Shown: positions 15,623 through 24,967, counted from the stretch's first letter. The stretch: DNA of 64,000 nucleotides from Cytobacillus sp. NCCP-133 (GCF_026011715.1 NZ_BRVM01000007.1:114379-178378), one strand, 5' to 3'. Numbers and translations: made by a program. The notes: generated by a model not told the origin, from the sequence alone.

Positions 15623-16387
15623 ATGTCTGAGCATGAACAAAAACAAGAATCAACCATGTCCCGCAGGAGATTCATCCGCAATTCCGGGTTAGTTGCTGGA
15701 GGCTTGGTAGGAGGCGGTATTCTTGGCGGCCTGATTGGCGCGAATATGAAGAAAGATGAAGAAGTCAGTGATACAGGCGGGCACGGAAATGGACATGACC
15801 AGGTTGCATACCAGCAGTCACCCTTATATTTCACAAACCCTGAGACATTTGGAATCCTGCAGGCAGCTGTCGAAAGAATTTATCCTAAGGATGAGAATGG
15901 CCCTGGGGCAAATGATTTGGATGTTCCGTTTTTTATCGACCATCAGCTTGCGGGCTCATGGGGAAACAATACGAGGGAATATATGCAGGGTCCATTTTTC
16001 CCTGGGTCAAACTTCCAGGGTTACCAATCTCCCTTAAAACGGCATGAAGTATTTGATGTCGGCCTTGCCGCCCTGCAAACCTACAGCCGTGATAAATATA
16101 ATAAACCTTTCGCTGAACTAGAGGGTGAACAGCAGGATGAAATTCTCACAGCCTTTGAAGAGGACAAAGTTAAGCTTCGGGGTGTTACGTCCAGGACATT
16201 TTTTAATATTCTCCGGGCTGCAACCATTGAAGGGGTCTATGCAGATCCTGCCTATGCCGGAAACAAGAATATGGAAGGCTGGAAAATGAAGGACTTTCCC
16301 GGCCATCAGATGAGCTATATTAATCAAATTGAATCGGAAAAATTTGTTGAAATTAAACCGAACAGTCTCCATTCATATACGAAATAG
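15623..16387 (+). CDS. Gluconate 2-dehydrogenase subunit 3-like protein with Tat signal
   Basis: 254 residues. The N-terminus carries a twin-arginine signal: SRRRFIRNSG at 13-22 followed by a Gly-rich hydrophobic stretch (VAGGLVGGGILGGLIGA). The mature part (about 60-250) matches the subunit 3 family (NPETFGILQAAVERIYP, GANDLDVPFFIDHQLAG, TFFNILRAATIEGVYADPAY). This small partner of membrane-associated GMC dehydrogenases is thought to carry the catalytic subunit through the Tat pathway. AGGAGG lies 11 nt before ATG 15623. The GMC gene follows after 26 nt, and tatA-tatC after that. Confidence 0.92.
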   Translation: MSEHEQKQESTMSRRRFIRNSGLVAGGLVGGGILGGLIGANMKKDEEVSDTGGHGNGHDQVAYQQSPLYFTNPETFGILQAAVERIYPKDENGPGANDLDVPFFIDHQLAGSWGNNTREYMQGPFFPGSNFQGYQSPLKRHEVFDVGLAALQTYSRDKYNKPFAELEGEQQDEILTAFEEDKVKLRGVTSRTFFNILRAATIEGVYADPAYAGNKNMEGWKMKDFPGHQMSYINQIESEKFVEIKPNSLHSYTK

Positions 16388-16413
16388 AAATATCTCTTAA
16401 GGAAGTGATGAAG

Positions 16414-18123
16414 ATGGCTAAAACATTGCCAAAAACAGATGCAGTCATTGTAGGAGTGGGATGGGCCGGAGGAATCATTGCGGCTGAGCTCGGTAAACAA
16501 GGTTTAAATGTAGTCGGTCTCGAACGGGGTAAAGAGCGTGGTGTTAAGGACTACTATGTTGTCCATGATGAACTTCGCTATGGAATCCGCTATGAATTAA
16601 TGCAGGATCTTTCAAGAGAAACGATTACTTTCCGCAATCATGCAAAGGAAAGATCCCTTCCAATGCGGCAGCTTGGCTCCTTTTTGCTTGGCGAGGGACT
16701 TGGAGGATCTGGTGTTCACTGGAATGGGCATACTTTCCGTTTTCTTCCGTATGACTTTGAAATTAAGTCGCAGACGGTTAAAAAATATGGAGCAGCAAAG
16801 ATTAAAGGTCTTCAGGTTCAGGATTGGGGCATTACATACGATGAATTGGAGCCCTATTTCTACGAATTTGAAAAAGCCGCAGGGATTAGCGGAGAAGAAG
16901 GCGAGCTAGGGCCAAAGAGAGCGAATCCATTCCCAAATCCTCCAATGAAAGAAACACCCATTACGGCAAGATTTAAAGAGGCAGCAAAATCATTGGGGAT
17001 GAAACCTTACCATATGCCATCCGGCAATATGAGCCAGGCTTATGAAAATCAGTATGGAGCCAAGCTCGCTCAGTGTCAGTATTGTGCATTTTGCGAACGC
17101 TTCGGCTGTGAATATGGAGCAAAGGCGGATCCCACCGTGGCCGTCATTCCGTTTGCCAAAGAAACGGGAAATGTGGATATCCGCAACTTTGCGAATGTAA
17201 CAGAAATTATTCATGACGGCAAAAAAGCAACCGGTGTGCGCTATGTTGATGTGCAAACAAAGGAAGAATTCATTCAGCCGGCAGAAATGGTCATTTTGAC
17301 CAGCTATGTCATGAACAACACCCGGCTTCTTTTGACATCTAAACTGGGACGTCCTTACAATCCTGACACAGGCACTGGGGTAATTGGAAAGAACTATTGT
17401 TATCAGATCCTTCCAGGTTCAGCAGGTTTTTTTGATGAGGAGCAGTTTAATACTTTTATGGGGGCCGGTGCTCTTGGTGCCACTGTTGATGATTACAATG
17501 GAGACAATTTTGACCACTCCGATCTCGACTTTATCCATGGCGGCTCCATATCCATCAACCAATCCGGGTACCGCCCCATCCAATATAATATGGTACCGAC
17601 TGATACACCGAAATGGGGCAGCAAGTTTAAGGAAAATTCCATCAAATATTTTACTCGGGCATTGAGCATTGGGACGCAGGGAGCTTCCATGCCTGTGCAG
17701 CACAATTTTATGGATCTGGATCCTTCTTATAAAGATGCTTACGGACTTCCGCTGCTTCGTCTGACATACGACTTCACCGAACAGGATAAAAATCTTTATA
17801 ACTATATTGGAAAAATCACTGATAAGATCATGAAGGAAATGGGACCGTCAAAAATTAATGACAGGCAGCAGCTGGAACATTACGATATCGTCCCATATCA
17901 GACAACACACAATACCGGCGGTGTCATCATGGGGGCTGAGCCCGAAACATCAGCTGTGAACAATTATTTGCAAATGTGGGATGCAGAAAATGTCTTTGTC
18001 ATTGGCGCATCTGCTTTCGCTCATAACGGGGGCTATAATCCGACAGGAACAGTTGGGGCACTCGCATACCGTGCTGCAGAAGGAATCATTAAATACAGCA
18101 AAGAAGGCGGCCTGCTTGCATAA
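16414..18123 (+). CDS. GMC-family flavoprotein dehydrogenase, large subunit
   Basis: 569 residues from ATG 16414, preferred over upstream GTG/ATG codons because AAGGAAG ends 8 nt before it. The FAD-binding Rossmann motif is VGVGWAGGIIAAELGKQG near the N-terminus. The C-terminal GMC domain (HNTGGVIMG, AFAHNGGYNPTGTVGALAYRA) holds the likely catalytic His/Asn residues. A four-Cys stretch near residue 230 (CQYCAFCERFGC) may bind an iron-sulfur cluster, as in FAD-dependent sugar dehydrogenases. It has no signal of its own, so it probably crosses the membrane bound to the Tat-targeted small subunit. The substrate is unknown (sugar, sugar acid or alcohol). No cytochrome subunit is adjacent. The stop codon sits at the left edge of a family A repeat. 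Confidence 0.9.
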   Translation: MAKTLPKTDAVIVGVGWAGGIIAAELGKQGLNVVGLERGKERGVKDYYVVHDELRYGIRYELMQDLSRETITFRNHAKERSLPMRQLGSFLLGEGLGGSGVHWNGHTFRFLPYDFEIKSQTVKKYGAAKIKGLQVQDWGITYDELEPYFYEFEKAAGISGEEGELGPKRANPFPNPPMKETPITARFKEAAKSLGMKPYHMPSGNMSQAYENQYGAKLAQCQYCAFCERFGCEYGAKADPTVAVIPFAKETGNVDIRNFANVTEIIHDGKKATGVRYVDVQTKEEFIQPAEMVILTSYVMNNTRLLLTSKLGRPYNPDTGTGVIGKNYCYQILPGSAGFFDEEQFNTFMGAGALGATVDDYNGDNFDHSDLDFIHGGSISINQSGYRPIQYNMVPTDTPKWGSKFKENSIKYFTRALSIGTQGASMPVQHNFMDLDPSYKDAYGLPLLRLTYDFTEQDKNLYNYIGKITDKIMKEMGPSKINDRQQLEHYDIVPYQTTHNTGGVIMGAEPETSAVNNYLQMWDAENVFVIGASAFAHNGGYNPTGTVGALAYRAAEGIIKYSKEGGLLA

Positions 18124-18290
18124 GAAGGCGCAGGGCGCCTTGCCCACGAAGGAACGCAGACTAAGAACGCCACGTCCTGTGGCAACGTCTGCATGGCCCG
18201 CATCCTCCTAAAAGCAAACGCTTTTAGTTCTTCTATGATGAAGCTGCGGAAGCGTTCCTTGTGGAGCTAGACAGTTCTCGAAGTTCAAAC
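18122..18290 (+). repeat. Dispersed repeat family A, copy 3
   Basis: Left border AAGAAGGCGCAGGGCGCC overlaps the stop codon of the GMC gene; right border GAGCTAGACAGTTCTCGAAG. Long-range pairing joins CCACGAAGGAACGC (18144-18157) with GCGTTCCTTGTGG (18252-18264). It separates the GMC gene from tatA. Confidence 0.85.
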
Positions 18291-18337
18291 GAAAACTAAC
18301 TTACCTTTTAAGAATTTCACAAAAAGGAGGGAAAGTC

Positions 18338-18556
18338 ATGGGGCTTTCAAATATCGGAATTCCTGGATTGATTATTATCCTGGTCATTACTTTAATTATC
18401 TTTGGGCCAAAAAAGCTTCCTGAGATCGGGTCAGCCTTTGGAAGGACCCTATCAGAATTCAAAAAATCTGCTAAAGATATTATGAGCGATGATGATGAAC
18501 CTGATTCAAAAGCACGTTCAATTGAAACGGCTGACCAGAAGGATAAACCGCTTTAA
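18338..18556 (+). CDS. tatA: Sec-independent translocase protein TatA
   Basis: 72 residues. A single N-terminal transmembrane helix ([19 protein letters not shown]), the [10 protein letters not shown] hinge and an amphipathic helix ([17 protein letters not shown]), then an acidic tail. Oligomerises to form the Tat pore. AAGGAGG precedes ATG 18338. tatC follows after 17 nt. Position behind a Tat substrate operon suggests a dedicated translocase. Confidence 0.93.
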   Translation: MGLSNIGIPGLIIILVITLIIFGPKKLPEIGSAFGRTLSEFKKSAKDIMSDDDEPDSKARSIETADQKDKPL

Positions 18557-18573
18557 TAGGAGGGTTTATTATT

Positions 18574-19302
18574 ATGAAAACGGAAGAACAAACCCTTGTA
18601 GAGCATTTAACAGATCTGAGAAAAGTGCTGATTCGGTCACTGCTGTTCTTTATCATTTGCTTTATCTTATGTCTGTTTTTTATAAACAGATTGATACCTA
18701 TACTTGCAAATGAACATGAGCTTGTTATGCTTGGACCGCTGGATGTCATTAAACTGTACACAGGAATTGCAGGGAGCATCAGCCTTGGGCTTTCGCTTCC
18801 TTTTATCTCCTATCAGATCTGGCTATTTGTGAAGCCTGCATTAACTGAAAAAGAAAGCAAAGTATCCTTACTATTTTTCCCGGCTATTCTCTTCAGCTTC
18901 ATTGGCGGTCTTGGCTTTGGCTTTTTTATTATTTTTCCCGCCATTTATCAATTTTTAATGCTTTTGGGAGAATCACACTTTGCCATGATGATCACTGCCA
19001 GAGAGTATTTTTCCTTTCTGCTTATGTCGACCATCCCTTTTGGTTTTCTTTTTGAAGTGCCTTTGCTGTTATTGTTTCTGACAACGATCGGCATTGTCAC
19101 ACCAGCCATGCTCAGCTCGCTGCGAAAATATGCTTATTTGATCATGGCTGTAGTTTCAGCCCTTATTACACCTCCGGATTTATTTTCACAAATTCTTGTC
19201 CTAGTGCCACTGATTGGGCTGTATGAAATAGGTGTTATTTTGTCTAAAGTAACATTTAAAAAATTGAAAGCTGTTCAGGAATCGCCATCCAGCGAGATCT
19301 GA
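18574..19302 (+). CDS. tatC: Sec-independent translocase protein TatC
   Basis: 242 residues with six membrane helices. Binds twin-arginine signals and recruits TatA. Typical features are the N-terminal EQTLVEHLTDLRKVLIRSL block, the FVKPALTEKESK loop and the ALITPPDLFSQILVLVPL segment near helix 5. ATG 18574 has AGGAGG upstream. It lies downstream of the Tat-targeted dehydrogenase and tatA, on the same strand, and no terminator is visible between tatA and tatC. Confidence 0.95.
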   Translation: MKTEEQTLVEHLTDLRKVLIRSLLFFIICFILCLFFINRLIPILANEHELVMLGPLDVIKLYTGIAGSISLGLSLPFISYQIWLFVKPALTEKESKVSLLFFPAILFSFIGGLGFGFFIIFPAIYQFLMLLGESHFAMMITAREYFSFLLMSTIPFGFLFEVPLLLLFLTTIGIVTPAMLSSLRKYAYLIMAVVSALITPPDLFSQILVLVPLIGLYEIGVILSKVTFKKLKAVQESPSSEI

Positions 19303-19367
19303 CAATTTTAAGTTTGCTCCCAAATGGATATTGAATAAAAAAACTTTCTTTTGGGAGGTCTGTAAAA

Positions 19368-19709
19368 ATGGATGAACAAGAACATGTAATCAAACAAGAT
19401 GGTGAATTGGATTCAAGCAATGTAAGCAAGGCAATGGACCGAATCTCTAATGAAAGAGCTGAAGATATTTTAAGCAGCTTCGATGAGTTTAAAAGCTATC
19501 TAAGCGAAAGATTCGAACTCGGCAAAAAATTGGGATTAAATGAAGAACAGCTTGCGGTCACTGCAGAGAAAGTTGCTGCTTACCTCGCTGAAAACGTAAA
19601 TCCCAGAAACAGTGAAGAACAGCTGCTGAAAGAATTATGGAAGGTTGGAGATGAAGAGGAAAGGCATAAACTCGCACATATGCTAGTCCGCCTGACAGAA
19701 CAGGCATAA
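19368..19709 (+). CDS. DUF3243 (YmfJ-like) protein
   Basis: 113 residues. The C-terminal 80 residues match the DUF3243 pattern: FDEFKSYLSERFELGKKLGL, AEKVAAYLAENVNPRNSEEQ, LLKELWKVGDEEERHKLAHM. The N-terminal 30 residues are an extra acidic extension. A small, soluble, helical protein found across Bacilli; function unknown. GGGAGG precedes ATG 19368. A strong terminator follows. Confidence 0.8.
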   Translation: MDEQEHVIKQDGELDSSNVSKAMDRISNERAEDILSSFDEFKSYLSERFELGKKLGLNEEQLAVTAEKVAAYLAENVNPRNSEEQLLKELWKVGDEEERHKLAHMLVRLTEQA

Positions 19710-19722
19710 CGTTAAATAATGG

Positions 19723-19760
19723 GCCGGAATTGTCTGCAAGTGACAATTCCGGCTTATTTT
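19723..19760 (+). terminator. Terminator of the DUF3243 gene
   Basis: GCCGGAATTGTC pairs perfectly with GACAATTCCGGC over TGCAAGT, followed by TTATTTTT. It abuts repeat B copy 2. Confidence 0.9.
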
Positions 19761-19761
19761 T

Positions 19762-19911
19762 CGCAGTCTAACGAGCAGTAAAACTCCCCCTTCAGGACTC
19801 AGAATAATCGAAGGCGGATAAGTAAGAGTCCAACTGCCCGTAAAGGCCCGAATGGTTCAACTAACAAATCATTAAGGGATAAAGCCCCCCAATGATTGAA
19901 GTTTCACTTTA
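19762..19911 (-). repeat. Dispersed repeat family B, copy 2
   Basis: About 150 nt, collinear with copy 1 (10248-10384). The main hairpin pairs AATCATT (19867-19873) with AATGATT (19891-19897) plus a GGG/CCC section; copy 1 has AATCAG/CTGATT at the same place, so pairing is kept while the bases change. The right border supplies the TAA stop (19909-19911) of the next minus-strand gene. Confidence 0.85.
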
Positions 19912-20190
19912 CTGCTTAAGTTCTTTATACAGACTAATGAATTGCCTGGGTTCGGACTTTACATGAAAGGAGTATAACCCTCTATTTGTATGAAGATAGA
20001 GAAAGCCAATATCCGAATTGGAAGACCTATATGACATATCCCATACTTCATCAAGAAGGAATTTTTCAGTTGGCGAGATTATGTGATCCTCATACAGATG
20101 AAGATAGTGTTTCTGTTCTATATACTGCTGCTGATTCCAATCAATCGTCCGGCTGACAATGATAAACGGATGGGAAGCAATTAGTTTCAC
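19909..20190 (-). CDS. Hypothetical protein, possible PH-like fold
   Basis: 93 residues from GTG 20190, chosen because GGAGG lies 6 nt upstream. Beta-rich, with the pattern HLYEDHIISPTEKFLLDEVW then IGFLYLHTNRGLYSFHVKSE and a final helix PRQFISLYKELKQ. That order (strands, then a C-terminal helix) is reminiscent of bacterial PH-like domains, but I do not recognise the family. No signal or membrane segment. Its stop codon lies inside repeat B. Confidence 0.55.
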   Translation of the reverse strand: MKLIASHPFIIVSRTIDWNQQQYIEQKHYLHLYEDHIISPTEKFLLDEVWDMSYRSSNSDIGFLYLHTNRGLYSFHVKSEPRQFISLYKELKQ

Positions 20191-20265
20191 ATGGAACCTC
20201 CAGTATTGAAAAGGTATGCTTCCATTGAACCATAATGATGAAACGGATTCAAATGAGTGAATTTC

Positions 20266-21619
20266 TTACTCCACCGTTACATCAAGCTCTTTTATCAGTG
20301 ATGGCGATCCAATATAGCCCGCGGCCATGAATCCCATGGAGAATTCCAAGTCAGATCCAATCGCTTCGATATTGTTCAGCAGCTCATAGAAATTGCCCGC
20401 AATGGTCGTTTGATTGACAGCGTTTTGGACTTTTCCGTCTCTGACGAAGTACCCGTTTGCTGCAATGGAGAAGTCGCCAGATACCGTATTCGCACCGGAA
20501 TGAAGTCCGGACAGCTCAGTTATGATGATCCCTTCAGAAATAGAGGAAACCAATTCATTATAGTTCTTATCAGTTGGAACGACATGAAGATTCGTTGGAG
20601 CTACCGCTAACGCTCCTTTATAAGAGGCTTTGTAGGCATTGCCTGTTGATTCAACGCCTTCCTTCTGCGCTGTTTTGCGGTTATACAGCAGCGATACAAG
20701 TTTGCCGTCTTTCACAACTTCTTTTTTGACGGTGGCCACCCCTCGCTATCAAAGTTTGAGCTGAGCAGCCCTTCTTCCAAATAGGGATTGTCCACAATAT
20801 TCAATGATGGCACCGCAATCCTTTCGCCCGTTTTTCCTTTTAAAGCGGATTGTCCTTTTGAGTATTTTCCGCTGAGAAAATAGGTGTGAAGGTTTGCAGT
20901 AATGCACTCGCCGCACCGTTCCGCAGCAGAACTGGGTAGTTTTTGCTTTCTGCACTTTGAGGATCTAGCTGGGACAATGCCTCTTCAATAGCATGTTTTG
21001 CGATTTTTTCGGGTTTTAAGATCGAGAAGTCCCTTGTAATTTTAGAGTATTCTCCATTTTTCACCTGATCCCCCTGCTTTACGATCACGGATACATAAAT
21101 GCCGATATGATTTTTCTTTTCACGGAGATTCAGGCCTTTGCTGTTCATAATAGCCCTTTCCGTTTCACCGCTGTTTAACATAAAATAATCGGTTCCTGTA
21201 ACCCGCTCATCATAAGCATAAATATACTTCTCAATTTCCTTAAGCAAATTAATTTTTTCAGGAATCGTAACTTCAGCGAGATTCGTTGAATAGAAGTTTC
21301 CTTCTTCATATTGCCCGCTGCCGCTAAATATTTCTTCCTGCACGTCATCTTCTATGAATTGGGCGTTTTCCTTCGCATTTTCGATAAGAAAGGAGAGGGA
21401 TTCTTCATCTAGCTTTTCTGTAAAGGCATAGCCCATCTTGCCCTCGTAAAGCCCTCGGAAGCAGGTTCCGAACACTTCCGAAGTATCGTAAGAATCGATT
21501 TCACCTTTATACAGCTCACAGGCAAACTTTTCATCCCTCTCATAATAAAGCTCCATATCGGTAAATCCATGCTGCTTTCCCAGCTGAAAAAGCTTCTCCT
21601 TGAATTCCAGCAAATTCAT
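20266..21619 (-). pseudogene. pmbA: pmbA-like TldD/PmbA protease subunit gene with two frameshifts
   Basis: PmbA (TldE) partners TldD in a peptidase that processes modified peptides and some toxins. The frame from ATG 21619 (MNLLEFKEKLFQLGKQHGF) ends early at 20840. Matching sequence continues one frame over (GERIAVPSLNIVDNPYLEEG) and again from 20739 (ATVKKEVVKDGKLVSLLYN to KELDVTVE). Each junction is explained by one missing G: in AAAAGGACAA near 20853 and in GAGGGGTGG near 20740. The protein is otherwise well conserved at about 450 codons, so the lesions are recent, or are sequencing errors in G runs. Confidence 0.75.
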
Positions 21620-21620
21620 T

Positions 21621-23013
21621 CTATTCGTCCCCCTTTCTTCCGCCTACAGTCATTTCGCTCACACGAATCATCGGCTGGCCAACATTCACAGGGATGCTGC
21701 CGCTCTGAGACCCGCACATGCCAGCTCCGTGATCCAGATTATTTCCGACCATATCAACTAGCTGAAGGGTCTTGGGACCATTTCCAATTAAGGTAGCACC
21801 TTTGAGCGGTTTCCCGATTTTTCCATCCTTTACAAGGTATGCTTCCATAACGGCGAAATTATAATCGCCAGTAGTTGTGTTTACTTGTCCGCCTCCCATG
21901 TATTTCGTATAGATGCCATGCTCCGTGTTCGAAATAATCTCTTCGGGAGTGGACTTACCATTGGCGATATACGTATTCGTCATCCTCGAGGTCGGTGCAA
22001 AGCGGTAGGACTGCCTTCTTCCTGACCCAGTGGACTCCATGCCCATTCTGCGCCCGTTAAATTTATCTATCAAGTAACCTTTTAAAATACCATTTTCAAT
22101 CAGCACATTTTTACGTGCTTTTTCACCTTCATCATCAATCGTGAGGGATCCCCACTCATTGGCGATGGTGCCGTCATCAATATATGTAACGGCATCAGAA
22201 GCCACTTTTTCTCTTATCCTGTTCGCAAAAACAGAGTTCTCTTTTGCAACAGATGTCGCTTCAAGACCATGTCCGCAGGCTTCATGGAAAATAACCCCGC
22301 CGAATTCATTATCAATGATGACCGGGAATTTCCCCTCGGGCATGGGCCTGCGCCAAGCATCGTAACCGCAATACGGGAAGCTTCATTTGCATAATGTTCG
22401 AGATTCAGATTCTCCATAAATTCAAAACCTTTGTGGGCACCAGGACCGTAGAATCCAGGCTGCATTTGATTCCCTTCTACAGCAATGGATTGGATCGCAA
22501 GCCGGCTGCGCACTCTGCGATCTTCTACCAACTTGCCCTCCGAGTTGGCAATCAGCACATTTTGCTCTTCATCCAGGTATCTTACTGTTACCTGCTGAAT
22601 GCTGTTATGATAATTTTTCGCAATCTCGTAAGCCTTTTTCATCACCTCTGCTTTGCGGAGCTTTTCGACTTCACGCGGGTTTAGAGAAATGGGATGCGCC
22701 GGCTGTATGATATCTTTGTGCAGCTGGGATGGCTGGATGGCGGTATTTCCTTTAATCGCTTGTGCAGCATTTCCCGCTGCTTTCAGCAAACCTTCCTTTG
22801 AGCCATCCGTTGTATAGGCATAAATACTTTGAAGGCCTTTGAATACGCGAATGCCAATCCCATAATCCCTGCCTGATAAACTGCTCTCAATTTTCCCGCC
22901 CTGCAAGGCCAGATTATTTGTAAAACGGTTCTCAACAAATATACTTCCGCAAAATCCCCGCCAGTGGCAAGTGCGGCCGCTATCACATCTTCAATAATTG
23001 ATTGTGAAAGCAT
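21621..23013 (-). pseudogene. tldD: tldD-like metalloprotease gene with two frameshifts
   Basis: TldD is the metal-bearing subunit of the TldD/PmbA peptidase. The frame opens at 23013 (MLSQSIIEDVIAAALATGGD), shifts near 22940, continues as NNLALQGGKIESSLSGRDYG, and shifts again near 22345 into MPEGKFPVIIDNEFGGV. The zinc motif is intact (FHEACGHGLEAT, HExxGH), as are the C-terminal blocks. Each shift needs one inserted base to restore the frame. It ends 1 nt before the pmbA start, so the two formed one operon. A GGGGGG ribosome site precedes ATG 23013. Confidence 0.78.
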
Positions 23014-23167
23014 GAACCCCCCTTTATTTCTAATTTTTCAAACTATTCTAATCATATCGCACTGATAATCATTTTAGTATGACTATTTCCTTTTTTGACC
23101 AATAAGGAAAATGATTGTGCCTCGGTCTGGAGACCTAAATGGTTCTTTTGGCAGTTGGCGGTTGAGC

Positions 23168-23288
23168 TATTTGCAGATTAGGCAAAAGTATTTGCAAAAT
23201 TGATCAGTCTATTCGCCTTTTCCCCTTGCCTAATTGCAGATTCGGGCAGTCTATTTGCAGGACTGAGGCCTCTATTTGCAAAGTTTTG
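23168..23288. repeat. Six-unit degenerate tandem array with exact 21-bp period
   Basis: TATTTGCA or a close variant starts at 23168, 23189, 23210 (TATTCGCC), 23231 (TAATTGCA), 23252 and 23273, always 21 bp apart, while the rest of each unit has diverged. It fills most of the 323-nt gap between tldD and cls. No open frame runs through it. Confidence 0.8.
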
Positions 23289-23336
23289 AACTCCATGAAA
23301 AAAGGAGCCTTACATTAGGCACCTTTAAGGATTCCT

Positions 23337-24848
23337 CTATAACACCCCTGAAAATAGCCGGGCGAATGATTCTTTCGATCTTTCGATAAAGCCCCGTTTA
23401 TAATACTGAACAGGGCTTATTTTAACGCTCTCTTCCATGTCCTCTTCATAATGGGCGACAAGATCGCGAATGGAGCTTGTGCCGTATAGCAAAACATTGA
23501 CTTCAAAGTTGAGATGGAAACTGCGCATATCCATATTGGCCGTTCCAATTGAAGCGAGAATTCCATCAACGATAATAATTTTCTGGTGCAAAAATCCTTT
23601 TTTGTACGAATAGATTTCCACTCCGTACCGCAGGAGCTCCGGGAAGTACGATCGGCTTGCGTACTGGGTCAGAAAGCTGTCGTTCACTTCCGGAACCAGG
23701 ATGCGCACCTCCACCCCTTTGGCTGCTGCAACCCGCAACGCTGTTCGGATGGATTCATCAGGCACAAAATAGGGTGTAGCAATCCATATGGATTTCGTGG
23801 CACAGGAGATCATGGAGTAATACAAATCACTCATGATTCCCTGCTGTGTATCAGGCCCGCTCGCCACCACCTGAACCGCTCCATCCAGGACATCATCGTC
23901 AATTGGATACTTTACATTTCTGTACTCCCCAAGCACTTCTTCCTTGCTGACATACTCCCAATCCAGCAAAAATACCGTATGGAGCGTGTAAACGGCCTCG
24001 CCTCTAAGAACCATATGTGTATCACGCCAGAAACCAATTTTTTCGTCTTCCCCCAAGTATTCTATGCCGACATTAAGGCCGCCTACAAAGCCGACCTTTC
24101 CATCAATGACAACAATCTTGCGGTGATTGCGGAAGTTGAATTTCTGGTTGAAGAATCCATATTTCAAAGGAGAGAATGGCCTCACTTTAATGCCTGCATC
24201 TTCCATTGATTGCAGATCCTCCAGGGAAATGCCCATGCTGCCTGCCGCATCAAAAATAAAGAGGACTTGTACACCCTGTTTGGCTTTATCAATTAAAATA
24301 TTGATAATTTCTTTTCCAAGCCGGTCTGACCGGAAAATATAATATTCTATGTGAATAAACTCTTCTGCCTCATGCAGCTTTTTTTTCATTTCATGAAAGG
24401 TTTCCTCGCCGTTTTTTAGAATCTTTGCCCTCGAATTGACGCTTAAAGGTGTCAGCGCTACGTTATTTGCAAACTTCGCAAAACACTGCTGGCTGTCCTG
24501 CATAAAAGTAATGTCGGGAGTATCCTCTCTCTTCATCAGTCTTTTCCATTCATCCCGATCCCTGCTCCTTTTGCTTTTAAAAAGGTAGCCTTTTAGATAA
24601 AGCTGTCCGGAAAACAAGTAGAACAAATAGCCAAACACCGGAAAGAACACGAGAACATACATCCATAAAAGAGTCTGATGAGGAGTGCGGTTTTCAAGCA
24701 TGATGGAATAGGCGCTAATTATAATAGCTGCCCCATACAAAATGGCAGCACCTGCTTTGATGAGTGTGCCGGCATCTGTAAAAAATAGCGTATAAGTTGA
24801 TGCGATCAAGATAAATACAAATATTGATTCAACTCTCCGTCTTCTCAT
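23337..24848 (-). CDS. cls: Cardiolipin synthase
   Basis: Joins two phosphatidylglycerols into cardiolipin. 503 residues from ATG 24848 (GGAG 9 nt upstream; the longer in-frame start would add 31 atypical residues). Two N-terminal membrane helices precede two phospholipase D domains. HKD motif 1 is HRKIVVIDGKVGFVGG and motif 2 is HQKIIIVDGILASIGTAN. The ending LFSGVL is typical of Bacillus Cls. It is a single gene following the decayed tldD-pmbA pair on the same strand. Confidence 0.94.
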   Translation of the reverse strand: MRRRRVESIFVFILIASTYTLFFTDAGTLIKAGAAILYGAAIIISAYSIMLENRTPHQTLLWMYVLVFFPVFGYLFYLFSGQLYLKGYLFKSKRSRDRDEWKRLMKREDTPDITFMQDSQQCFAKFANNVALTPLSVNSRAKILKNGEETFHEMKKKLHEAEEFIHIEYYIFRSDRLGKEIINILIDKAKQGVQVLFIFDAAGSMGISLEDLQSMEDAGIKVRPFSPLKYGFFNQKFNFRNHRKIVVIDGKVGFVGGLNVGIEYLGEDEKIGFWRDTHMVLRGEAVYTLHTVFLLDWEYVSKEEVLGEYRNVKYPIDDDVLDGAVQVVASGPDTQQGIMSDLYYSMISCATKSIWIATPYFVPDESIRTALRVAAAKGVEVRILVPEVNDSFLTQYASRSYFPELLRYGVEIYSYKKGFLHQKIIIVDGILASIGTANMDMRSFHLNFEVNVLLYGTSSIRDLVAHYEEDMEESVKISPVQYYKRGFIERSKESFARLFSGVL

Positions 24849-24967
24849 TTTCCACTTCTCCAACTCTAAAAAGATAACATATGAAGTTCTTATACCCTGT
24901 TTGATGACCAAAAGAAACCCTGCACCCTTAGCTTTTCCCATTTTTAGGAGATGAAAGCATTATTCGG

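Noticed and set aside
23168..23288. CRISPR array
   Set aside because: The period is 21 bp, units are degenerate along their whole length, there are no unique spacers and no cas genes.
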